A stretch of DNA of 64,000 nt from the NCBI GenBank assembly GCA_016293915.1, contig JAEDCY010000006.1:21008-85007 (forward strand). Reading direction: 5' to 3'. Of this stretch, positions 44,815 through 52,945 are shown in pieces. Origin of the DNA: Treponema sp. (lineage in GTDB: Bacteria; Spirochaetota; Spirochaetia; Treponematales; Treponemataceae). Under the pieces are notes generated by a model. It saw only the letters and a list, made by a program, of their open reading frames with translations, had not been told where the DNA came from and made no database searches. The translations under genes were made by a program, and so were the position numbers. How positions within the stretch are numbered: position 1 is the first letter of the stretch; the number at the start of each line of letters is the position of its first letter.

Positions 44815-46278
44815 ATGCAAAGCATATTCAGTTGCAAACAGGCTTCAGAACTCGAAAAAAACGCTAAAGAAAACTTTGCAATTCCACCATTTTTAATGAT
44901 GGAAAATGCAGCAAAGGCTATGGCAGATTTTATTTGCAGTAAGATCTCTTCAACTGATAATTCAGCTTCTCTTAAATCCGCCTTAATTGTCTGCGGAAAA
45001 GGCAATAATGGCGGCGACGGCTATGCCCTCGCAAGACTTCTGCAAAACAAAATCAATGTAACGGTTTTTGCGCTTGAAGAACCTTCTGCAGAAGAAGCAA
45101 AGGCTCAATGCGAAATGTGCAAAAGGCTTGGAATAAAGATTTCTGATATTCAGGAGTTTAAAAAAAACTGCCGCTCCTTATCATCAGGTGATTTTATAGT
45201 CGACTGTATTTATGGCACAGGCTTTCACGGAGAACTTTCTTCCGGAGTTGCAGAAATCATAAATGTCATGAATGCAAGCCGGGCATGCAAAATTGCCTGC
45301 GACATTCCTTCTGCGCTTGCATTTGCAGCAGATTATACTATCACGATGGGCTGCCAGAAACTTGAACTTTATTCAGACAAGGCTGAAAATGTCTGCGGAA
45401 CAATTCTTGTGGCTGATTTGGGAGTTGCCAGAGAAAAGTTTGAAAATCAAAGTAAACTGCATCTGATAGAACCAGAGGACCGCAACCTGCCTCTCCGCAA
45501 AAAACGAGCGGCTCACAAAGGAAGCTACGGCCACACAGCAGTTTTATGCGGCGATAAAGCCGGGGCCGCAATTCTGGCCGCCACAGCTGCTATGAACTTT
45601 GGCAGTGGCCTCACAAGCCTTGTAGAAACCGAAATCTCAAACCTTTCACAATTTAAGATATCCCCTTCCCTCATGATTTCAGATTCTATACCAAAAAAAA
45701 CTAGCTGCATTGCAATAGGTTCAGGTTTTACTGACTTTTCTGAGCAAACTGCAAAGCGAGTTTTAGAATGGTTTAAATCTTCAAAAGCACCGGCTGCCGT
45801 TTTAGATGCTGGTATTCTGATAAATAAAGCATTTCCTGACTTTTTACAAAAGCTCAACGAATATGATAATGCAAGAATTATACTGACCCCGCATTTATCT
45901 GAATTAAGCAGACTGCTTGAAAACTGTAATGCTGAAGATGATTTTTCTGTAACTGCACTTGCAGAAAACACTGGAGCAAAAATAAATGCGGCGAGTTTCC
46001 TGAATAAACGCTTCCCTCGTACCACGGTTATTATGAAAAGTGCGAATACGTTTATTGCAGAAGGGGGCGAAGTTTTTGTCATCGCAGACGGTTCCCAGTC
46101 CCTTGCAAAAGGTGGCAGCGGCGACATCTTAGCCGGAATGACTGCAGCACTTCTTGCTCAAGGATATTCTGCAAAAGATGCCGCCATTACCGCAGCAGAA
46201 CACCATGCACTTCTTTCAAAAAAAATCGGACAGGAAGCTTATAACCTCACACCAGAAAAAATACTGGCTCTGCTCTAG
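44815..46278 (+). CDS. nnr: Bifunctional NAD(P)H-hydrate epimerase / dehydratase
   Basis: 487 residues in two domains. The N-terminal YjeF_N epimerase (about 1-210) carries VCGKGNNGGDGYALARLL. The C-terminal ribokinase-like dehydratase has IAIGSGFTDF, LTPHLSELSRLL and GGSGDILAGMTAALLAQG. Together they repair the damaged hydrated forms of NADH and NADPH, using ATP or ADP. The length fits the fused bacterial form. No clear ribosome binding site precedes the ATG. Confidence 0.9.
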   Translation: MQSIFSCKQASELEKNAKENFAIPPFLMMENAAKAMADFICSKISSTDNSASLKSALIVCGKGNNGGDGYALARLLQNKINVTVFALEEPSAEEAKAQCEMCKRLGIKISDIQEFKKNCRSLSSGDFIVDCIYGTGFHGELSSGVAEIINVMNASRACKIACDIPSALAFAADYTITMGCQKLELYSDKAENVCGTILVADLGVAREKFENQSKLHLIEPEDRNLPLRKKRAAHKGSYGHTAVLCGDKAGAAILAATAAMNFGSGLTSLVETEISNLSQFKISPSLMISDSIPKKTSCIAIGSGFTDFSEQTAKRVLEWFKSSKAPAAVLDAGILINKAFPDFLQKLNEYDNARIILTPHLSELSRLLENCNAEDDFSVTALAENTGAKINAASFLNKRFPRTTVIMKSANTFIAEGGEVFVIADGSQSLAKGGSGDILAGMTAALLAQGYSAKDAAITAAEHHALLSKKIGQEAYNLTPEKILALL

Positions 46279-46299
46279 AATTTTATAGAATCATTCTAA

Positions 46300-46328
46300 T
46301 TGCAACTAACTACTAAAAATCTTATAAT
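46300..46328 (+). promoter_or_regulatory. Sigma-70-type promoter of glnN
   Basis: TTGCAA at 46300-46305, a 17-bp spacer, TATAAT at 46323-46328. The 45-nt leader carries a GGAG nine bases before the ATG. Confidence 0.65.
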
Positions 46329-46378
46329 AGGATATAAATTTTTGAAAAAGCGCAAAGACGCGCGTCACGGAGTTCCTC

Positions 46379-48469
46379 ATGTCGAATACAAATGTTACTG
46401 AACTTTTTGGTTGTCTTGTTTTTAATCAGACAGTTATGAAGGAAACACTTCCTTCTCAAACTTACAAGGCCCTCAAGCATACAATGGAAGAAGGAACTCC
46501 CCTCGATCTGGAAGCTGCAAATCAGATTGCAGAAGCAATGAAAAACTGGGCAATCTCTAAAGGTGCTACCCACTATTCTCACTGGTTCCAGCCACTCACA
46601 GGAATTACAGCAGAAAAGCACGATTCTTTCCTGACCCCTGCAGAAGAAGGCAAAATTATCATGAGCTTTAGCGGAAAAGAGCTGATTAAGGGTGAACCTG
46701 ATGCCTCTTCCTTCCCTAACGGTGGAAAGCGTTCGACCTTTGAAGCCCGCGGATATACTGTCTGGGACCCAACTTCTTATCCTTTTGTAAAAGACCATAC
46801 ACTTTGTATTCCTACAGCCTTTTGTTCTTACAATGGTGAAGCTCTCGATAAAAAAACTCCCCTTCTCCGCTCAATGGAAGCAATCAACGAGCAGAGTCTT
46901 CGTGTTCTCAAGCTCTTTGGAAACAAGGCAAAGCACGTTACAACTACAATGGGACCGGAACAGGAATATTTCTTAATTGATGAAAAGCTCTACCAGAAAC
47001 GCAAGGATTTGAAAATGTGCGGCCGTACCCTTTTTGGTGCCCGCCCTGTAAAAGGCCAGGAAATGGATGACCAGTACTTTGCAGCAATCAAGCCTCGCGT
47101 AATCAAATATATGGAAGATTTGAACGAAGAGCTCTGGAAGCTCGGAATTTACTGCAAAACAGAACATAACGAAGTAGCTCCTGCCCAGCACGAAATGGCT
47201 CCAATCTTTACAACAAGCAACCTTGCCGCAGACCAGAATCAGCTGACAATGGAAATCATGAAAAAGGTTGCCCGCCGCCACGGCCTTATCTGCCTGCTCC
47301 ACGAAAAACCTTTTGAAGGAGTAAACGGAAGCGGTAAACATAATAACTGGTCAATTGCAACAGACCTCGGCGAAAATCTTTTCTCACCAGGAAAAACGCC
47401 CCGCGATAACGCACAGTTCCTACTTTTCCTCACAGCTGTAATTAAAGCTGTTGATGATAATCAGGATTTACTGCGCTACTCTGTCGCCTCTGCCGGTAAC
47501 GACCACCGCCTTGGTGCAAACGAAGCGCCTCCTGCAATCATTTCAGTTTTCGTTGGTGATGAGCTGGATGCAGTTCTTAAAGCAATCAAAGACGGCACAG
47601 ACTACGACGGAAAAAAAGGCGGCAAGCTTACAATCGGTGTAGACGTTCTTCCTCCAATTCCAAAGGATTCAACAGACCGAAACCGCACTTCTCCATTTGC
47701 CTTTACAGGTAACCGTTTTGAATTCCGTTCTGTAGGCAGCGCCCTTTCTATCAGCGGTCCAAATACAATAATGAATGCAATTCTGGCAGATTCCCTCCGT
47801 GCCTTTGCTGATGAATTGGAAAGCTCAAAAGATTTCGACTCAGACCTGCAGAAGCTGATTAAGCGCGAAATCACAGCTCACTGGCGAATCCTCTTTAACG
47901 GAAACGGCTACGGTCAGGAATGGATTGAAGAAGCAGAAAAACGCGGCCTCAAAAACTACCGCACAACACCAAAGGCAATTGAGCACTACATTGACCAGAA
48001 AAATATCGACCTCTTCACAAAACTCGGCATTTACACACCAGAAGAAATGAAGAGTCACTACGACATCAAACTTGAAAAATACTGCCAGGTTGTAAACATT
48101 GAATCAAACACCATGCTGGAGATGGTTCACAAAGACATCATCCCGGCAGCATTTAAATACCTGAACGTACTTGCAGATACGGAGTTCAAGATGCAGCGCG
48201 TTATGACAATGTGCGACGCCGGCCTCAAGCTCATGGAAAAGCTGAACACCCTTGTAAACGACCTTTCAAACAAAGCAGATGCCCTGGCTGCAAAGCACGA
48301 AGAAACCCGCGCCATCGCAGACCTCATGCAGAGAGCTCACGCTTACGCAAAGGTTGTAATTCCAGCAATGGAAGAAGTTCGTGCCATCGCCGACCAGATC
48401 GAACCACTCCTCGGCGAAGAGTACAAGCCATTCCCAAGCTACGAGGATTTGTTATATAGTGTACAATAA
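46379..48469 (+). CDS. glnN: Type III glutamine synthetase
   Basis: 696 residues, about the size of GSIII and far larger than GSI or GSII. Typical GSIII stretches include FSGKELIKGEPDASSFPNGG, MGPEQEYFLID, EVAPAQHEMAPIF, GVNGSGKHNNWS and NRTSPFAFTGNRFEFR. It joins ammonia to glutamate with ATP. GSIII is common in Bacteroidetes, cyanobacteria and rumen bacteria, which fits a gut spirochaete. A strong promoter stands in front and no PII or amtB gene is adjacent. Confidence 0.95.
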   Translation: MSNTNVTELFGCLVFNQTVMKETLPSQTYKALKHTMEEGTPLDLEAANQIAEAMKNWAISKGATHYSHWFQPLTGITAEKHDSFLTPAEEGKIIMSFSGKELIKGEPDASSFPNGGKRSTFEARGYTVWDPTSYPFVKDHTLCIPTAFCSYNGEALDKKTPLLRSMEAINEQSLRVLKLFGNKAKHVTTTMGPEQEYFLIDEKLYQKRKDLKMCGRTLFGARPVKGQEMDDQYFAAIKPRVIKYMEDLNEELWKLGIYCKTEHNEVAPAQHEMAPIFTTSNLAADQNQLTMEIMKKVARRHGLICLLHEKPFEGVNGSGKHNNWSIATDLGENLFSPGKTPRDNAQFLLFLTAVIKAVDDNQDLLRYSVASAGNDHRLGANEAPPAIISVFVGDELDAVLKAIKDGTDYDGKKGGKLTIGVDVLPPIPKDSTDRNRTSPFAFTGNRFEFRSVGSALSISGPNTIMNAILADSLRAFADELESSKDFDSDLQKLIKREITAHWRILFNGNGYGQEWIEEAEKRGLKNYRTTPKAIEHYIDQKNIDLFTKLGIYTPEEMKSHYDIKLEKYCQVVNIESNTMLEMVHKDIIPAAFKYLNVLADTEFKMQRVMTMCDAGLKLMEKLNTLVNDLSNKADALAAKHEETRAIADLMQRAHAYAKVVIPAMEEVRAIADQIEPLLGEEYKPFPSYEDLLYSVQ

Positions 48470-48788
48470 TTGCTGCTGTGGAGTATGCCCCTACCACCAC
48501 TTTACCGGCAGCTTCATAATATTAAGCATTTCTCTAACCTGTTTTGCAAATTCATCATAAAGCGTAATATGAATCACAAGATAGAATACAATGGAAAAGA
48601 GTACAAAGAACACGGCTTTTACCCTCGCCGCTCAAATATTGAATATGTCCTGTCAGAAAACCAAACCGCAAGTAAAATCTCATCATCGCTAGCAAGATTT
48701 TATTCCTTAGTAATATTTTTTCGTGAATCATTTGAAAAGGATGTCTGAAAATGAATGTTATTCTTTGACATATTTTTTCACCTGTCAG
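48470..48788. other. Region with small doubtful reading frames
   Basis: 319 bp after glnN. On the plus strand a 59-codon frame from 48569 (MNHKIEYNGKEYKEHGFYP) reads like protein but has no ribosome binding site. On the minus strand a frame ending ...LNIMKLPVKWW-stop looks like the tail of a lost gene. I cannot name either; decayed sequence is likely. Confidence 0.3.
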
Positions 48789-49415
48789 TTAATATAAGTT
48801 TACGCAAAATGCGATATATGGTTGTATATAAAAATCAAAATAATTAACAATAGGATATTCAACAAACACACGATTTATATAAAAAGATGAATAATAATAA
48901 TTTGTTCTCGTTTCATAGAAACCACAAGTTCGACTTGAATAAAAATCTAGATTTGCAGTAATTCCGACAACAGGAGAACATCTTCTATCTGGTGTAAATT
49001 TTGCAGATATATTAAATTCACTACCTAAAATAATTCCATTTCCATAAATTTGTAAATGCGGCCCTAATTCAAAAGTCGTCGAAATAATTTTATTCTCAAA
49101 AAACTGAAAAACTCCACCTATAGAAATTTGCAATCCCATATTTATGATTGATGATGGCATATCATTTCCCGCTAACATAAACGCTTCATAAAATCCGAAT
49201 TTTCTATCATTAATTAAATTTATGTTTTTTATTTCATATAGGTTCGGACCATATTCAAAAAATTGTTTTTTTTCAAATCGATATTGCTCGCCCGTCACTT
49301 CCATATTTTTAAAAAATGACAATAAAGGAGCATATAACTGAAAATCACTTTTTGCATGCGCAGAAATTGAAATAAATAAAAATACACCTATAAAGAGTCC
49401 AATTCTTTTTTTCAT
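48789..49415 (-). CDS. Exported hypothetical protein, probably an outer-membrane beta-barrel
   Basis: 208 residues behind GGAGG. A clear signal peptide (KKRIGLFIGVFLFISISAHAKS) is followed by alternating aromatic/polar strands (FGFYEAFMLAGND, TTFELGPHLQIYGNGI, YYYSSFYINRVFVEY) and an ending FCVNLY with a terminal aromatic, the pattern of small barrels. Base composition is more AT-rich than its neighbours, which may mean recent transfer. No family is recognised. Confidence 0.6.
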   Translation of the reverse strand: MKKRIGLFIGVFLFISISAHAKSDFQLYAPLLSFFKNMEVTGEQYRFEKKQFFEYGPNLYEIKNINLINDRKFGFYEAFMLAGNDMPSSIINMGLQISIGGVFQFFENKIISTTFELGPHLQIYGNGIILGSEFNISAKFTPDRRCSPVVGITANLDFYSSRTCGFYETRTNYYYSSFYINRVFVEYPIVNYFDFYIQPYIAFCVNLY

Positions 49416-49568
49416 ATAATCATACCTCCAATTTACCAGATTATTCTTCCAAATTAGTAATATTATAAACCTAAAAAGTAGATAAATCCATCAAAAAAGC
49501 CCTGTAATACCTATATATTAGTAATATTTATTACCTTTTCAAAAGTTCCAAGAAGGGCGGGCTCGTGA

Positions 49569-49574
49569 GATAAT
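49569..49574 (+). promoter_or_regulatory. -10 box GATAAT, leaderless start of the XRE gene
   Basis: TG-A-GATAAT, ending 7 nt before the ATG at 49582. Confidence 0.45.
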
Positions 49575-49581
49575 CTTGTTC

Positions 49582-49938
49582 ATGGAAGAAACGGAACTGG
49601 ATATTCCAGATTTATTCGGAAAAAACGTACAGAAATACAGAAAAATGGCCGGCCTTACTCAGTCAGAGCTTTCCAAGCGGCTGGAAATTAGCCAGAAGCA
49701 TCTTTCCATCATTGAAACAGGAACACAGTTTGCCTCGGCCAATCTTATTGCACGTATTTCGAAAGAGCTTAATGTTCCACCTGCTGCCCTTTTTGGTGAT
49801 GATTTGACCCAGACTTATTTTGACAAACTCTTCGCAAGGCTTACAACCTACATGGAAAATAAATTCAATACAATGAGAGTTAATCTTTCCACCGAACTTT
49901 CCCGCCAGTTAGACGAAAAACTGCCAAAACAAAATTAA
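49582..49938 (+). CDS. XRE-family helix-turn-helix regulator
   Basis: I start at ATG 49582 rather than the upstream TTG because the -10 box ends 7 nt before it. The 118-residue protein has a Cro/CI-type helix-turn-helix (FGKNVQKYRKMAGLTQSELSKRLEI...HLSIIETG, about 10-65) and a C-terminal helical tail (RLTTYMENKFNTMRVNLSTEL) that probably dimerises. Its target is unknown; it is followed by the GH5 gene after 120 bp. Confidence 0.8.
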   Translation: MEETELDIPDLFGKNVQKYRKMAGLTQSELSKRLEISQKHLSIIETGTQFASANLIARISKELNVPPAALFGDDLTQTYFDKLFARLTTYMENKFNTMRVNLSTELSRQLDEKLPKQN

Positions 49939-50058
49939 GAAAATCTCCCTACCGCAATTGTATAGAAACATTCAGTTTTTTATGCACATAATCTGTTAGT
50001 ATTTTAATATGACCATTGCAGCGCTTTGCAGCTGCATTCATTTTTCACAGGAGCTTTT

Positions 50059-51120
50059 ATGAAAAGATTTGACGGATTTATGCACGGTGTTAATTTAGGT
50101 GGCTGGTTTTCGCAGTGTAATCATACAGAAGAACTCTACGACACATTCATCAAGGAAGAAGATTTCGCCACAATTAAGAGCTGGGGGCTGGATCACGTCC
50201 GTCTGCCGATTGATTATGAACTCGTAGAAAGTGCTGACGGGCAGCCTGCTGAAAAGGGCTATGAAAGAATTGCTCAGGCTATCGGCTGGTGCAAAAAGAA
50301 CAGGCTCAACATGATTCTTGACCTTCACAAAACCGCAGGCTTTTCTTTTGCTGCAGACGAAAAGGAACATGGATTTTTTGACAGTCCCGAACTGCAGGAA
50401 CGCTTTTTTAAGCTTTGGGAAAATCTTGCCGGGCATTTTGCAAAGGCCTTTGATGATGCTGATTATGATGACGGCCAGCACGGCGAAATCTGTTTTGAGA
50501 TTCTGAACGAAGTAACTGACCAGGCTTACTGCAAGAAATGGAACGCAATTGCCCGCACCTGTATTGAGCGAATCCGTGCAATTGCTCCTACAACAAAGAT
50601 TCTTGTGGGCAGCTACTGGAACAACTCACTGGCTTCTGTAAAAGACCTGGATGCACCTTACGACGAAAACATAGTCTACAACTTCCACTGTTACGAGCCT
50701 CTCCTCTTTACTCACCAGGGAGCACCTTGGGTTGGTCCTAATATGAATCCTGATTTCCGCTTCCCGCTCAAGTCTCAATTTGCTGATTATATTACTAAGA
50801 CTTCTGAAAAGGTTGGCCAGATTGGAACAGCTTTTGACGCCTTTGCTCCTGATGCAACTGTAGATGTAAATTATTTTGAAACAATTTTTGCAGAAGCAGT
50901 AAAAACTGCAGAAGACCGCAACGTTTTACTTTACTGCGGTGAATATGGCGTAATTGACAAAGTCACACCAGAGGACACTCTTGAATGGTATAAGCTGATT
51001 TCAACAGTATTCAACAACCACGGAATTGGCCGCGCGGCCTGGTCTTATCGTCAGATGGACTTTGGTCTTAGTGATAGCCGTCTTGACGGAATTAGAGGGG
51101 ATTTGATTAAGTACCTTTAA
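50059..51120 (+). CDS. GH5-family glycoside hydrolase, cytoplasmic
   Basis: The ATG at 50059 follows CAGGAG. The 353-residue product is a TIM-barrel GH5 enzyme: GVNLGGWFSQ at the start, DHVRLPIDYE, MILDLHKTAGFSF, the acid/base glutamate in FEILNEVTD and the nucleophile glutamate in LYCGEYGVI. GH5 enzymes cut beta-1,4-glucans, mannans or related beta-glucosides. There is no signal peptide, so it probably works on imported oligosaccharides. The exact substrate is unknown. Confidence 0.9.
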   Translation: MKRFDGFMHGVNLGGWFSQCNHTEELYDTFIKEEDFATIKSWGLDHVRLPIDYELVESADGQPAEKGYERIAQAIGWCKKNRLNMILDLHKTAGFSFAADEKEHGFFDSPELQERFFKLWENLAGHFAKAFDDADYDDGQHGEICFEILNEVTDQAYCKKWNAIARTCIERIRAIAPTTKILVGSYWNNSLASVKDLDAPYDENIVYNFHCYEPLLFTHQGAPWVGPNMNPDFRFPLKSQFADYITKTSEKVGQIGTAFDAFAPDATVDVNYFETIFAEAVKTAEDRNVLLYCGEYGVIDKVTPEDTLEWYKLISTVFNNHGIGRAAWSYRQMDFGLSDSRLDGIRGDLIKYL

Positions 51121-51125
51121 AATAC

Positions 51126-51232
51126 AGATACCCGGGGCAAGCCCGGGCATACTACCTGTCATTCCCGCGAAAGCGGGAATCTTTACTTTTACGGTAATAT
51201 ACAGATTATCCGGTCAAGCCGGATAATGACAA
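51126..51232. repeat. Run of three small palindromes
   Basis: CCCGGGGCAAGCCCGGG, TTCCCGCGAAAGCGGGAA and TTATCCGGTCAAGCCGGATAA, the last followed by TGACA as in the copies at 20992 and 56716. They lie between convergent genes and may end transcription both ways. Confidence 0.65.
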
Positions 51233-51238
51233 GCCTAC

Positions 51239-51324
51239 AATCGAAGAACCGTTAAAAAGCAAGCCGCAAGGGTTGCTTTAGGTTCATCGAAAGAATGGCT
51301 CAGAGGCAAGCTGTGCTTGCCGAC
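51239..51324. repeat. Two-hairpin repeat (RH element), copy 2
   Basis: AATCGAAGAACCGTT...TTTAGGTTCATCGAA, then GGCAAGC-tgt-GCTTGCC. It ends next to the purD stop codon. Confidence 0.65.
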
Positions 51325-51328
51325 TTTA

Positions 51329-52669
51329 TTACAGCTTACCGCTCTCAGCAGCTCCAGGAAGTCCTATATCTTTACGATAGAAGGCTCCGTCAAACTTAAT
51401 CGCAGAAATTCCCTGATAAGCCTTTGTCCATGCTTCTTTGAAAGATGAACCATAAGCAGAGCAGGCAAGAACACGTCCGCCGCTTGTAAGCAGATCATTT
51501 TCATGCCGACGGCCAGCAACTGCACCTGCTATGAAAATCTTAGCAGTACTTGCATTCAAAAGCGGCTTATTAATTGTAATTTCCTTACCCTTTTCATAAG
51601 CTCCAGGATATCCGCCACTTACTACACAAGGTGCGACCTGATAACCAGGTTTCCACTTCATCTCAAAATCCTTGAGAGTTCCGTTCAGGATTGCAGTACA
51701 CATAGAAGTAAAATCAAAATCCATCAAAGGAAGAACAGCCTGAGTTTCAGGATCTCCAAGACGGCAGTTATATTCCAAAAGCTTTGGACCTTTAGATGTA
51801 AGCATAACGCCAAAGAAGATAAATCCTCTGTAATCAAACTTTTCTTTAATAAGACCATTTAATGTTGGCTGAAGGATATCCTTATCGAACTGGGCCATAG
51901 TTTTATCAGTTACATCTTCCAAAGGACAAACAGCTCCCATTCCGCCAGTGTTAGGCCCTTTTGCTCCGTCCATCAAACGTTTATGATCGCGGGCAGGAAG
52001 GAATGGAACAATAGTTGCCGAACCACTTACAGCATATTCAGGAGTAACAGAAACTGCAGCCAGAACAGAAATCTCAACGCCTTCAAGATACTCTTCAATT
52101 ACAAGCTTCTTTCCGGCATCACCTACTTTACCATTGCCCATCATATCTTCAACAGCAGCAATAGCTTCATCAACAGTAGCTGCAACAACAACACCTTTAC
52201 CAGCTGCCAGACCATCAGCCTTAACTACGATTGGAGCTCCATGTTTTTTGATATATTCACAGGCATCATCTTTATTTACAAAAGTTTCACTTGAAGGACA
52301 TGCAACGCCGTATTGTTTCATGAATTTTTTAGAAAAATCTTTACTGCCTTCAAGCTGAGCACCAGCTTTTTTAGGGCCAACAACAGGAATATCAGCCTTC
52401 CAGAATTCATCAGCCAAACCGGCAACAAGAGGATCTTCCGGACCAACTACACACATGCGGCAGTTTTCGTGCTTAGCAATAGCTACATAAGGATTTTCAT
52501 CCTCTTTAATATAGTCACAATCTTTAGGATTAATATTTACACATTTAGATTCATAAGCAGTGCCTCCGTTTCCAGGAACAACAACTACTTTATCAACAAC
52601 AGGACTTTGAGCAATTTTCCAGCAGATAGTGTGCTCACGACCACCACTGCCAACTACGATAATATTCAT
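51329..52669 (-). CDS. purD: Phosphoribosylamine-glycine ligase
   Basis: 446 residues with the PurD N-terminus (VVGSGGREHTICWKIAQS), the ATP-grasp core (VVKADGLAAGKGVVVAAT, FLPARDHKRLMDGAKGPNTGG) and YNCRLGDPETQAVLP. It joins glycine to phosphoribosylamine in purine synthesis. It stands alone, not with other pur genes. TAGAAT ends 6 nt before the ATG and no ribosome binding site fits, so the mRNA is leaderless. Confidence 0.94.
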   Translation of the reverse strand: MNIIVVGSGGREHTICWKIAQSPVVDKVVVVPGNGGTAYESKCVNINPKDCDYIKEDENPYVAIAKHENCRMCVVGPEDPLVAGLADEFWKADIPVVGPKKAGAQLEGSKDFSKKFMKQYGVACPSSETFVNKDDACEYIKKHGAPIVVKADGLAAGKGVVVAATVDEAIAAVEDMMGNGKVGDAGKKLVIEEYLEGVEISVLAAVSVTPEYAVSGSATIVPFLPARDHKRLMDGAKGPNTGGMGAVCPLEDVTDKTMAQFDKDILQPTLNGLIKEKFDYRGFIFFGVMLTSKGPKLLEYNCRLGDPETQAVLPLMDFDFTSMCTAILNGTLKDFEMKWKPGYQVAPCVVSGGYPGAYEKGKEITINKPLLNASTAKIFIAGAVAGRRHENDLLTSGGRVLACSAYGSSFKEAWTKAYQGISAIKFDGAFYRKDIGLPGAAESGKL

Positions 52670-52748
52670 AGAATGATTCTACCGTATTTTAAAAGAAAAA
52701 AAAAGGTCTGCTGCTCCCGCTGAAAATGTCCTTCGCCAACATGGCTAA

Positions 52749-52841
52749 AATCGAAGAACCGTTAAAAAACGAGTCACGACAGTGACTCGTTTTAGGTTCA
52801 TCGATAAAAATGCCTCAGGCAGCGAGACTAGCGAGCTGCCA
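52749..52841. repeat. Two-hairpin repeat (RH element), copy 3
   Basis: The best-folded copy: ATCGAAGAACC...ACGAGTCAC pairs with GTGACTCGT...GGTTCATCGAT (52749-52804). A second hairpin GGCAGCGAG...CTAGCGAGCTGCC follows. Confidence 0.7.
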
Positions 52842-52945
52842 TGATGTTGTCGCCAGTCGTTTTCTACTCCGCATCAGACCTTTTTTCCGAGTTACGCTCA
52901 GATTTTCATTCTATGAATATTCTCTACGCCGAGGGCTAGCCGTGA

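Noticed and set aside
44493..45005. A 170-codon minus-strand frame across the small exported protein and nnr
   Set aside because: It is the Phe/Ser-rich mirror of a Lys/Glu-rich coding strand and has no start signal.
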